Shown here piece by piece: positions 1 through 5,650 of a stretch of 6,184 bases of DNA; the stretch's first letter is position 1, and the number at the start of each line of letters is the position of its first letter. The DNA is from an uncultured Spirochaetaceae bacterium. GTDB lineage: Bacteria; Spirochaetota; Spirochaetia; Treponematales; Treponemataceae. Position numbers and translations under genes: made by a program. The notes under the pieces were generated by a model. That model saw nothing but the letters and a program-made list of their open reading frames with translations, was not told the origin of the DNA and ran no database searches. The stretch is from NCBI GenBank assembly GCA_902796985.1, contig CADBRC010000149.1:1-6184 (forward strand), given 5' to 3'.

Positions 1-666
1 CATAATCCGGGGGGGAGGGTATGGACGCGGGAGGAGCTTTCGCGGATGAGCGGGATCTGCCTGAAGCACGGTGTCCTCGTCGTGTCGGACGAGATCCACT
101 CGGACATCACGTTCGGGGAGAACCATCATACCGTATATGCGAACCTTTCTGAGGCGGCCGCCGCTTCTTCCATAATATGCACGTCGCCGAGCAAGACATT
201 CAACCTTGCGGGCCTGCAGTTCTCCAACATCATCGTCAGGAACGAGGAAATCCGCAGGAAGCTCCAGCTGGAGGTGGACAGGACGGGCTATGACGAGCCG
301 AGCCTGATGGGGCTGGCCGCCGCGACCGCCGCATACTCGGAGGGGGAAGGCTGGTTCGACTGCGTGAGGGAGTATATCTGGCAGAACGTCCTGTTCACGG
401 AACGCTTCGTTCGGGAGCGTTGCCCCAGGATAAAGGTGTGCAGGCCCGAGGGAAGCTACCTCGTGTGGCTGGACTTCCATGGCTTTACGGAGCTGACTGA
501 TAACGAGATATCCAGGCGAATCCTCAACAAGGCGAAGGTCTGGCTTGATTACGGCAGGATGTTCGGCGCGGAAGGAGAGAAGTTCCAGCGGATAAACGTC
601 GCCACCCCCCGCTCCATACTGACGGAAGCCCTTGGGCGTATCTGCGATGAGTTCAAAGGAAGGTAA
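1..666 (+). CDS. patB: MalY/PatB-type PLP-dependent C-S lyase (cystathionine beta-lyase-like aminotransferase), 5' partial
   Basis: The reading frame is open from base 1, so the gene begins before the window; the ATG at 46 is internal. The first visible residues, HNPGGRVWT, match the HNPxGRVW block of the fold-type I MalY/PatB family. Counting from base 1, SDEIH (residues 29-33) carries the Asp that contacts the pyridine nitrogen of PLP. SPSKTFNLAGLQ carries the Schiff-base lysine at residue 65 (bases 193-195). The Arg of QRINVATPR (residue 197) is the expected substrate-carboxylate ligand. About 221 residues are visible; the family is usually about 390, so roughly 170 N-terminal residues are missing. 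Known members are cytoplasmic and cleave cystathionine or cysteine C-S bonds, giving pyruvate, ammonia and a thiol or H2S; some act as aminotransferases. It is followed after 2 bp by an Rrf2 regulator, probably in the same operon. The family call is firm. The exact substrate is inferred. Confidence 0.9.
   Translation, partial: HNPGGRVWTREELSRMSGICLKHGVLVVSDEIHSDITFGENHHTVYANLSEAAAASSIICTSPSKTFNLAGLQFSNIIVRNEEIRRKLQLEVDRTGYDEPSLMGLAAATAAYSEGEGWFDCVREYIWQNVLFTERFVRERCPRIKVCRPEGSYLVWLDFHGFTELTDNEISRRILNKAKVWLDYGRMFGAEGEKFQRINVATPRSILTEALGRICDEFKGR
655..663 (+). promoter_or_regulatory. Ribosome binding site of the Rrf2 gene inside the end of patB
   Basis: AAAGGAAGG lies in the last codons of the upstream gene, 5 nt before the ATG at 669. 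It fixes the regulator start and implies that both genes share one mRNA, probably with translational coupling. Confidence 0.75.
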
Positions 667-668
667 AG

Positions 669-1094
669 ATGTATAAGATTTCGGCACGGGGGCAATACGC
701 CCTCCTGGTCATGGAGGATTTGGCGGACAATTCTGCCGAGAAATTCGTCCCGCTCAAGCTCCTGTCGCACAGGCGGAACCTTTCGGTCAAGTACCTGGAG
801 CAAATCCTGATCCAGCTGGGCAAGGCGGGCCTCGTCATAGGGTCGCGGGGCAACAACGGCGGATACAAGCTGTCCAAGCCAGCCGAGAGCTACACGGTGG
901 GCGAGATTCTCCGCAGCATAGAGGGGAACCTGTCGCCCCAGACCCCCCTCGAGAACAACACCGTTGTTTCCGAGGGAAGCAGGACCTTCTGGCAGGGATT
1001 CGAGTCCACCGTGAATTCATACGTGGACTCGGTTTCGCTGGAGGAGCTTGCCAACAAGAACAAGGACTTCGTCGGCTTCGACTACTGCATCTAG
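669..1094 (+). CDS. Rrf2-family winged-helix transcriptional regulator without IscR cysteine cluster (CymR-like)
   Basis: The gene encodes 141 residues, the usual length for Rrf2 regulators. The start MYKISARGQYAL is the typical Rrf2 N-terminus. A helix-turn-helix with its recognition helix near residues 39-52 (SVKYLEQILIQL) is followed by the wing SRGNNGGYKLSKP (59-71) and TVGEILRSIEG (76-86). The rest is the dimerisation/sensor part. IscR and NsrR hold an Fe-S cluster with three cysteines near residues 90-105; here that segment has none, and the only cysteine is Cys140, next to the C-terminus. Cluster-free Rrf2 proteins such as CymR of Bacillus subtilis control cysteine and sulfur metabolism, often through a partner enzyme. 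Co-location with a PatB-type C-S lyase fits such a role, but the CymR-like assignment is inference. Its stop codon overlaps that of the convergent galE. Confidence 0.9.
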   Translation: MYKISARGQYALLVMEDLADNSAEKFVPLKLLSHRRNLSVKYLEQILIQLGKAGLVIGSRGNNGGYKLSKPAESYTVGEILRSIEGNLSPQTPLENNTVVSEGSRTFWQGFESTVNSYVDSVSLEELANKNKDFVGFDYCI

Positions 1095-1107
1095 CCCAAG
1101 CGGTAGT
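1081..1107 (+). terminator. Possible hairpin terminator spanning the overlapping stop codons of the Rrf2 gene and galE
   Basis: ACTACTGC (1081-1088) can pair with GCGGTAGT (1100-1107) as an 8-bp stem with one G-U pair in the plus-strand RNA, around an 11-nt loop that contains both stop codons. The downstream ACTTCTTGT is only weakly U-rich. In the minus-strand RNA the G-U pair becomes an A-C mismatch, so the structure suits the plus direction better. This is a weak candidate, but no other terminator space exists between the two genes. Confidence 0.3.
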
Positions 1108-2071
1108 ACTTCTTGTATGCCTTCCAGGTGGAGCCGATCAGGCTGTCAACTCCGGAACACACGGGCTTCCAGCCCAGAAGCTTGTGGGCAAGCTCCGAGG
1201 AGGCCGTCAGCTGCGCGGGGTCGCCCGCCCTGCGGCCCACGTATTCCGCCTTTATCTCTTTGCCCGTGATGCGGCGGGCAGCCTCCAGCATCTCGGTCAC
1301 GGTGATTCCCGTGCCGGTGCCCAGGTTGAGCGTCAGGCTTTTCTTCTTGTTCACGATGTATTCCAGGGCGAGGACGTGTGCCGCCGCCAGGTCGGAGACG
1401 TGGATGTAGTCGCGGATGCAGGTGCCGTCGCGGGTCTTGTAGTCGTTGCCGAAGACGCTCAACTTGTCCCGTTTGCCGACGGCAACCTCCATGATGACCG
1501 GCAGCAGGTTTGCAGGATGCCGCTCCAGGCCGTAGAGGACGCCCTCAGGGTCGTAGCCGGCCGCGTTGAAGTAGCGGAGGGCAGCGAAGCGGAGACCCTT
1601 GAGCTTTTCATACCAGCCCATGAACTCCTCAATCTTAAGCTTGGTGAATCCGTAGTAGTTTTCGGGATTGGTCGGGTGCTTCTCGTCGAGAGGCTGATAC
1701 TGCGGCTCTCCGAAGACAGCCGCGCTGGATGAGAAGACCATGTTCTTGCAGCCGTGCTCGACGGCGGCGTTCAGGATGTTTATCGTTCCGTTTATATTGT
1801 TGACGGAGTACTTTTCCGGCTTTATCATGGACTCGCCTGCTGCCTTAAAGGCCGCCAGGTGGATGAATGCGTCAAATCCCTGCGAGAAAGCCTCGTTCAG
1901 GTCCTCGGGGTGCAGTATGTCGCCTGCGATGAAATCATTGTCCGTGAAAAGGTTCTGGACAAGCCCGCTCGACAGGTTGTCGAAGACCGTCACCTCGTGC
2001 CCTTTGCCCATAAGTTCCTTTACAACGTGGCTGCCGATGTATCCTGCCCCGCCTATCACCAAAACCTTCAT
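1091..2071 (-). CDS. galE: UDP-glucose 4-epimerase
   Basis: The protein is 326 residues, the normal GalE length. It is a cytoplasmic extended short-chain dehydrogenase that interconverts UDP-glucose and UDP-galactose with bound NAD. This serves galactose use (Leloir pathway) and supplies UDP-galactose for surface glycans. Visible motifs are the NAD-binding GGAGYIGSH (7-15), DNLSSG (31-36), HLAAFKAAGES (71-81), SSSAAVFG with the catalytic Ser116, the YxxxK pair Tyr140/Lys144 in NYYGFTK, RYFNAAG (166-172), RDGTCIRDYIHVSDLA (214-229) and GRRAGDPAQL (279-288). The start at 2071 (MKVLVIGG) is chosen over an in-frame ATG at 2134. AAGGAG lies 9 nt before it, the protein then begins at the first beta strand of the Rossmann fold, and the 2134 codon sits inside the promoter. 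No galK or galT is adjacent, so a role in envelope sugar supply is as likely as galactose catabolism. Confidence 0.96.
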   Translation of the reverse strand: MKVLVIGGAGYIGSHVVKELMGKGHEVTVFDNLSSGLVQNLFTDNDFIAGDILHPEDLNEAFSQGFDAFIHLAAFKAAGESMIKPEKYSVNNINGTINILNAAVEHGCKNMVFSSSAAVFGEPQYQPLDEKHPTNPENYYGFTKLKIEEFMGWYEKLKGLRFAALRYFNAAGYDPEGVLYGLERHPANLLPVIMEVAVGKRDKLSVFGNDYKTRDGTCIRDYIHVSDLAAAHVLALEYIVNKKKSLTLNLGTGTGITVTEMLEAARRITGKEIKAEYVGRRAGDPAQLTASSELAHKLLGWKPVCSGVDSLIGSTWKAYKKYYRLG

Positions 2072-2080
2072 ACGCTGACG

Positions 2081-2086
2081 CTCCTT
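2081..2086 (-). promoter_or_regulatory. Ribosome binding site of galE
   Basis: On the minus strand AAGGAG precedes the ATG at 2071 by 9 nt. It supports the 326-residue start rather than the longer open frame. Confidence 0.75.
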
Positions 2087-2105
2087 GCAGTATCCTGCCA
2101 TCCTT

Positions 2106-2134
2106 ATGATATAGCCTAAAGGGGGGCGTGTCAA
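2106..2134 (-). promoter_or_regulatory. galE sigma70-type promoter
   Basis: The minus strand carries a perfect -35 box, TTGACA (complement of 2129-2134), a 17-bp spacer and the -10 box TATCAT (complement of 2106-2111, 5 of 6 matches to TATAAT). Transcription is expected to start near 2099, giving a leader of about 28 nt that contains the AAGGAG site. The spacer contains six consecutive C on this strand. Confidence 0.75.
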
Positions 2135-2136
2135 CG

Positions 2137-2180
2137 GTGGCGCCCGGCTGGAGTGGCGTCTGTCCGGCTGGTGGCGTCTG
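2137..2180. repeat. Short imperfect tandem repeat upstream of the galE promoter
   Basis: CCGGCTGG occurs at 2144-2151 and 2164-2171. GTGGCGTCTG occurs at 2153-2162 and 2171-2180, with a further GTGGCG at 2137-2142. Together they form two adjacent, nearly identical units of 17-19 bp. The block lies just upstream of the galE -35 box. It could be a regulator binding site or simply a local duplication; its function is unknown. Confidence 0.5.
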
Positions 2181-2246
2181 GCAGGCCGCCGCTCAGCTGC
2201 CGGGAATTCAGGGAAAGAAAAATTATAACCAAATCCCTCCGATGTG

Positions 2247-2266
2247 TGTTATAGTATTGTTATAGC
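2247..2266 (+). promoter_or_regulatory. Candidate promoter of the lectin-like gene: two extended -10-like motifs
   Basis: TGTTATAGT (2247-2255) and TGTTATAGC (2258-2266) both fit the extended -10 pattern TGnTATAnT-like. They are exactly 11 bp apart, one helical turn. No convincing -35 box lies 16-18 bp upstream of either. Start sites near 2262 or 2273 would leave a leader of about 40-50 nt. The repeated unit could equally be an operator. Confidence 0.4.
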
Positions 2267-2278
2267 AATTAAAGAAAA

Positions 2279-2296
2279 AGCCCTCCTGAAGGGGCT
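2279..2296 (-). terminator. Hairpin in the lectin-gene leader; resembles an intrinsic terminator on the minus strand
   Basis: AGCCC (2279-2283) pairs with GGGCT (2292-2296) around an 8-nt loop. Read on the minus strand, the GC-rich stem is followed at once by TTTTCTTT, the layout of an intrinsic terminator that would stop antisense transcripts heading towards galE. Read on the plus strand, it is a leader hairpin ending 4 nt before the ribosome binding site of the next gene, and so could influence its translation. The stem is short. Confidence 0.4.
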
Positions 2297-2300
2297 GAAT

Positions 2301-2307
2301 AAGGAAG
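2301..2307 (+). promoter_or_regulatory. Ribosome binding site of the lectin-like gene
   Basis: AAGGAAG lies 6 nt before the ATG at 2314 and supports that start, which is directly followed by a good signal peptide. Confidence 0.7.
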
Positions 2308-2313
2308 ATTATT

Positions 2314-3051
2314 ATGGAGAAATCTGCTTTGAGGACAATGGCGGTTGCCGCCGGAATGATGCTGCTCGTGGCTGCGGGGGCGTTCGCCCAGCAGGGGGCA
2401 TCGACGACTTTTAACGGGCACAGCTATGCCCTCTTTGAGTCTGGAATTTCATGGTCGGAGGCGAAGAGTTTCTGCGAGGAACAGGGCGGATACCTTGCCA
2501 CGATTTCCTCCCGTGCCGAGCAGAAGGCCATAGCCACGCTCCTGAAATCCGGTTCCAAAAAGTATTATTGGGTCGGCGGCTACAAGCCTAATTCCAAGTC
2601 TGCAAGCTATAAGTGGGTGACGGACGAGCGGTTCTCGTTTACGGACTGGAATGACGGCTGTCCGAGCAGTACCAACATGGGCAACAAGAATTCCGTAATG
2701 GTGTACAAGAGCACCGGAAGGTGGGTTGACGAGAACGGAGACAAGCCCGCCGGAAAAGCGGCCAACCTGAAGAACTACGGCTTCATCTGTGAGTGGGACG
2801 ACGACGACATGCCCTCCGCCTCCTCCGGATCCAAAAAATCGTCGAAAAACACGGATGATTCGCCCTATGCTATCGTGCTTGAGCCGGGCAGCAGCATCAG
2901 GCTCGGCAGCGGAACCTGGAAAAGCTCCGATACGTCCATAATCAAGGTCAGCAAGAAGGGCAAAGCGACCGCGGTGGGGGAGGGGCTGGTTACCCTTACA
3001 TCCTCCGAGGGTTTGCAGCTCGTCGTCAAGGTTGAGGAAGACGACGAGTAA
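2314..3051 (+). CDS. Exported C-type lectin-like protein with C-terminal BIG2-like Ig domain
   Basis: This 245-residue protein begins with a Sec signal peptide: charged MEKSALR, a hydrophobic core (9-24) and AFA followed by QQ, so cleavage is predicted after residue 25. No lipobox cysteine is present. Residues about 32-161 form a C-type lectin-like domain: FNGHSYALFESGISWSEAKSFC with Cys54, GGYLATI, YYWVGG (84-89, the WIGL-type core), FSFTDW (107-112), GRWVDE (135-140) and GFICEW with Cys159. Cys54-Cys159 should form the conserved disulfide. The second cysteine pair is absent, and the lone Cys116 lies in DGCPS where sugar-binding lectins carry EPN or QPD. Residues 162-184 are an Asp/Ser/Lys-rich linker. 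Residues about 186-241 resemble a BIG2 Ig-like domain (WKSSDTSIIKVSKKGKATAVGEGLVTLT). It is probably periplasmic or surface-exposed and may bind a ligand, protein or glycan. The domain calls are good; the partner is unknown. Confidence 0.85.
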   Translation: MEKSALRTMAVAAGMMLLVAAGAFAQQGASTTFNGHSYALFESGISWSEAKSFCEEQGGYLATISSRAEQKAIATLLKSGSKKYYWVGGYKPNSKSASYKWVTDERFSFTDWNDGCPSSTNMGNKNSVMVYKSTGRWVDENGDKPAGKAANLKNYGFICEWDDDDMPSASSGSKKSSKNTDDSPYAIVLEPGSSIRLGSGTWKSSDTSIIKVSKKGKATAVGEGLVTLTSSEGLQLVVKVEEDDE

Positions 3052-3055
3052 GCGT

Positions 3056-3065
3056 GCGGGCCCGC
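3056..3065. other. GC palindrome between the lectin-like gene and the thrA promoter
   Basis: GCGGGCCCGC is a perfect 10-bp palindrome ending one base before the thrA -35 box. GGCCC within it (3059-3063) can alternatively pair with GGGCC at 3075-3079 across the -35 box. No U-tract follows, so it is not a standard terminator. An operator role is possible but unproven. Confidence 0.3.
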
Positions 3066-3066
3066 C

Positions 3067-3095
3067 TTGAAACAGGGCCTGTAAACTGCTATACT
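3067..3095 (+). promoter_or_regulatory. thrA sigma70-type promoter, predicted to give a leaderless mRNA
   Basis: The -35 box is TTGAAA (3067-3072, 5 of 6 matches) and the -10 box is TATACT (3090-3095, 5 of 6 matches), with an ideal 17-bp spacer. Normal -10 to start spacing puts transcription initiation at about 3101-3103, on the ATG at 3102. No Shine-Dalgarno-like purine stretch precedes that ATG, which agrees with leaderless translation. Confidence 0.7.
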
Positions 3096-3101
3096 CGCCG
3101 T

Positions 3102-5597
3102 ATGATTACGCTCAAATTCGGCGGGACCAGCATGGGTTCCGCCTGCCGTATCTTGGACAGCGCGGACATAATGATTTCCCGCGCCAAGGACTCCCGCATC
3201 TCCGTCGTCGTCAGCGCGGTCGCGGGTGTCTCCAACAAGCTTCAGTCGGCCATCGACTCCTGCGTCGCGGGCGGTCAGCCTGCCGAATTCGTTGAGGAAA
3301 TCAGGGGCATTCACCAGACAATCTGCTCGGAGATACAGGGAATCCTGCCCGAATTCAACCTGGACGCGGTGCGGGCGTCAATTGACAAACGGCTCGCCAA
3401 GCTGGAGAAGCTGCTTTCCGCCCTCGTGACGCTCGGCGAATGTTCGGCGAGTGCGCACTGCCGCATCATGGGCATGGGCGAGCAGATGAGCAGCCCCATC
3501 GTGGAGGAAGTCCTCCGCGCCAAGAAACAGAGCGTTGTCCTCCTGGACTCCCGCAAATTCATCTATACGACCGGTGACCAGAAGGAGGGCGACCCCGACT
3601 ACATCCGCTCGGCGGACGCCTTCTCTGCCTACCGCGACAACACGGGCGGATCTGCCCGCATCCTTCTTTTCCCCGGCTTCATCTGCACCTGGACGGGCGG
3701 CACCGGCAGCACGGACCAGCCCGGTCTGCTCGGGCGCAACGGCAGTGACTTTTCCGCAGCCATCATCGGCAGCTGCCTGGGCGCGGGCAAGGTGGAATTC
3801 TGGACGGACGTCGAGGGCATCTACACCGCCGACCCCCGCATCGTCAGGGACGCGGTGCTGGTCAAGGACATGAGTTACGAGGAGGCGATGGAGCTCTCCT
3901 TCTTCGGAAGCCGCGTCCTGCATCCCAAAACCCTTGCCCCCCTCGCCGCCAAGGACATAGAGGCATGGAGCCTGGACTCCTTCAACCCCAAGGCCCGTGG
4001 CACCCGGATTGGCCGCGGCCCCTTCGAGAGCGAGAAGAAGGCGGGTCCCGTCCGCGGCATTTCCTGCCTGAAGGACTGCGCCATGATCTCGGTCTCCGGT
4101 CCGGGAATGAAGGGCAAGAAGGGCATGGCCGGCCGCATCTTCGCCGCCACCGGCAGCGCGGGCATCTCCGTCCTGCTCATAACCCAGTCATCGTCAGAAT
4201 ACACGATATCCTTCTGCGTCAGGAAGTCCGATGCAGCCCGCATACAGGACGTGCTCAAGGCCGAGTTCTCGCTTGAAATTGCGACCAAGCTTCTGGATAA
4301 GATTTCCGTGCACGACAACTGCGCCATCGTTTCCATTGTCGGGGATGCAATGCGCGAGAAGCGCGGCGTGGCGGGAACTTTCTTTGACTCCCTCGCGAGC
4401 AAGGACATCAACATACTGGCAATCGCGCAGGGGTCGAGCGAGCGGTCCATTTCCGCCGTCATCAACGCCTGTGACGGGGACACCGCCGTCCGCGTTGTCC
4501 ACCAGTTCTTCTTCAATACGACCCAGTCCATCCAGGTCTTTGCCTTCGGCTGCGGCACGATCGGCGGCACGCTCCTTGACCAGATAGCCGACCAGCAGGC
4601 CGCCCTCCGCGAGCAGGGCATAGACATACAGGTCATGGCGATTGCCAAGGCCCAGAAGATGCTCTTCAACAGCGACGGGCTGAACCTGAAGAGCTGGCGG
4701 GAGGACATTGCGAGCAAGGGGGAGCAGACCGACCTTGAGGACATACTGGACTACGTACGCAACACGAGGCCGCTCAATCCGGTATTCGTGGACTGCACCG
4801 CTTCATACAACCTGCCGGAGCGCTACCTTGAAATCTTCAAGGCGGGCATGAGCGTCGCCACGCCGAACAAGCGGGCCAACTCGATGGGCATGGACTACTA
4901 CGAACAGCTCCGCGAGACTGCCAACGCGATGCACGTCCGCTTCCTCTACGAGACCAACGTCGGCGCAGGCCTCCCGATAATCGACACCCTGCAGAACCTC
5001 TTCAAGTCCGGCGACCGGCTGACCGGGTTCAACGGCATCATGTCCGGCTCTCTCAGCTATATCTTCGGCCGTCTGGACGAGGGCGTGTCCTTCAGCAAGG
5101 CCGTGCTTGAAGCCAAGGACAAGAAGTTCACCGAGCCTGACCCCCGCGACGACCTCAAGGGAACGGACGTCGCCCGTAAGGCCCTCATCATCGCCCGCGA
5201 GGCGGGGATGTCGCTGGAGCTTGCCGACATACAGATGAACTCGATTTTCCCGGAAGGATTCGACATAGAAGGAACGACGGAGGAATTCATCGCCCGCCTG
5301 CCCGAACTGGACTCCTACTTTGCGGATAAGATAGCCGCCCTTAAGAAAGAAGGAAAAGTCCTCCGCATGGGGGCGAGCATCCAGAACGGAAAGGTCTCCG
5401 TCGGCATGCTTGCGGTCGGTCCGGACGACCCCTTGTACGCGGTCAAAGGCGGCGAGAACGCATTCGTCTTCCATACGAACCGCTACAATCCCATACCGCT
5501 GACGATACGCGGTTACGGGGCGGGCGCGGGGGTCACTGCCGCCGGTGTCTTCGGCGACATCCTCCGTACCGTCTCCTGGAACGTGTCCAGCTTCTAG
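3102..5597 (+). CDS. thrA: Bifunctional aspartokinase I / homoserine dehydrogenase I
   Basis: At 831 residues it is close to E. coli ThrA (820). The N-terminal kinase phosphorylates aspartate, the first step of the aspartate family. The C-terminal dehydrogenase reduces aspartate semialdehyde to homoserine with NAD(P)H. Kinase motifs are KFGGTS (5-10), GRNGSDFSA (211-219) and FGSRVLHPKT (268-277). Two ACT-type regulatory segments follow, at about 325-395 and 405-470, including AQGSSERSIS (442-451), the region known to bind threonine in this family, so feedback inhibition by threonine is expected. The dehydrogenase half has the Rossmann GCGTIGG (483-489), VDCTAS (563-568), TPNKRAN (587-593), YETNVGAGLPII (616-627) and GIMSGSLSYIF (645-655). 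It also has EPDPRDDLKGTDVARK with catalytic-type Glu678, Asp689 and Lys693, and ends with RGYGAGAGVTAAGVFGD (803-819). ATG 3102 is chosen over an in-frame GTG at 3054, because KFGGTS normally lies at the N-terminus and 3054 is upstream of the promoter. No thrB, thrC or thr leader peptide is adjacent. Confidence 0.97.
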   Translation: MITLKFGGTSMGSACRILDSADIMISRAKDSRISVVVSAVAGVSNKLQSAIDSCVAGGQPAEFVEEIRGIHQTICSEIQGILPEFNLDAVRASIDKRLAKLEKLLSALVTLGECSASAHCRIMGMGEQMSSPIVEEVLRAKKQSVVLLDSRKFIYTTGDQKEGDPDYIRSADAFSAYRDNTGGSARILLFPGFICTWTGGTGSTDQPGLLGRNGSDFSAAIIGSCLGAGKVEFWTDVEGIYTADPRIVRDAVLVKDMSYEEAMELSFFGSRVLHPKTLAPLAAKDIEAWSLDSFNPKARGTRIGRGPFESEKKAGPVRGISCLKDCAMISVSGPGMKGKKGMAGRIFAATGSAGISVLLITQSSSEYTISFCVRKSDAARIQDVLKAEFSLEIATKLLDKISVHDNCAIVSIVGDAMREKRGVAGTFFDSLASKDINILAIAQGSSERSISAVINACDGDTAVRVVHQFFFNTTQSIQVFAFGCGTIGGTLLDQIADQQAALREQGIDIQVMAIAKAQKMLFNSDGLNLKSWREDIASKGEQTDLEDILDYVRNTRPLNPVFVDCTASYNLPERYLEIFKAGMSVATPNKRANSMGMDYYEQLRETANAMHVRFLYETNVGAGLPIIDTLQNLFKSGDRLTGFNGIMSGSLSYIFGRLDEGVSFSKAVLEAKDKKFTEPDPRDDLKGTDVARKALIIAREAGMSLELADIQMNSIFPEGFDIEGTTEEFIARLPELDSYFADKIAALKKEGKVLRMGASIQNGKVSVGMLAVGPDDPLYAVKGGENAFVFHTNRYNPIPLTIRGYGAGAGVTAAGVFGDILRTVSWNVSSF

Positions 5598-5602
5598 TGA
5601 GG

Positions 5603-5636
5603 CAGTTTCAAAAGTCCAGACGGACTTTTGAAACTG
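5603..5636. terminator. Perfect inverted repeat between convergent thrA and Nudix genes (probable bidirectional terminator)
   Basis: CAGTTTCAAAAGTCC (5603-5617) and its exact reverse complement (5622-5636) form a 15-bp stem around a 4-nt loop, AGAC. It fills most of the 53-bp gap between two convergent stop codons, which suits a bidirectional terminator. The only T-runs lie inside the arms and no U-tract follows on either strand, so it is not a canonical intrinsic terminator. It might be a dispersed palindromic repeat or an mRNA 3'-end stabiliser. Confidence 0.65.
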
Positions 5637-5650
5637 GCCGAAATTCACCG

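Noticed and set aside
9..15. Run of seven G at the start of the window, as a possible phase-variation tract
   Set aside because: It encodes the Pro-Gly-Gly of the conserved HNPGGRVW block in an intact frame and is short for a slippage tract in GC-rich DNA.
1184..1732. 182-codon plus-strand open frame opposite galE
   Set aside because: It is a shadow of galE with low-complexity Val/Ala/Gly/Arg-rich translation and no ribosome binding site.
2072..2134. In-frame upstream ATG giving a 347-residue GalE
   Set aside because: The extra 21 residues have no GalE counterpart, the codon overlaps the -35 box, and the ATG at 2071 has a good AAGGAG site.
2222..2227. Perfect TATAAT on the minus strand as a second galE promoter
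   Set aside because: The -35 position 17 bp upstream reads AACACA, only 3 of 6 matches, and a much better promoter exists at 2106-2134. It may be chance in an AT-rich patch.
3054..3101. GTG start giving an 847-residue ThrA
   Set aside because: It lies upstream of the promoter, has no ribosome binding site, and adds residues before the KFGGTS motif that normally sits at the N-terminus.
4803..5648. Long 281-codon open frame on the minus strand opposite thrA
   Set aside because: It lies almost wholly opposite strong thrA catalytic motifs, its protein shows no recognisable domain, and GC-rich coding DNA commonly yields such shadows. The 289- and 181-codon minus-strand frames inside thrA are rejected for the same reason.
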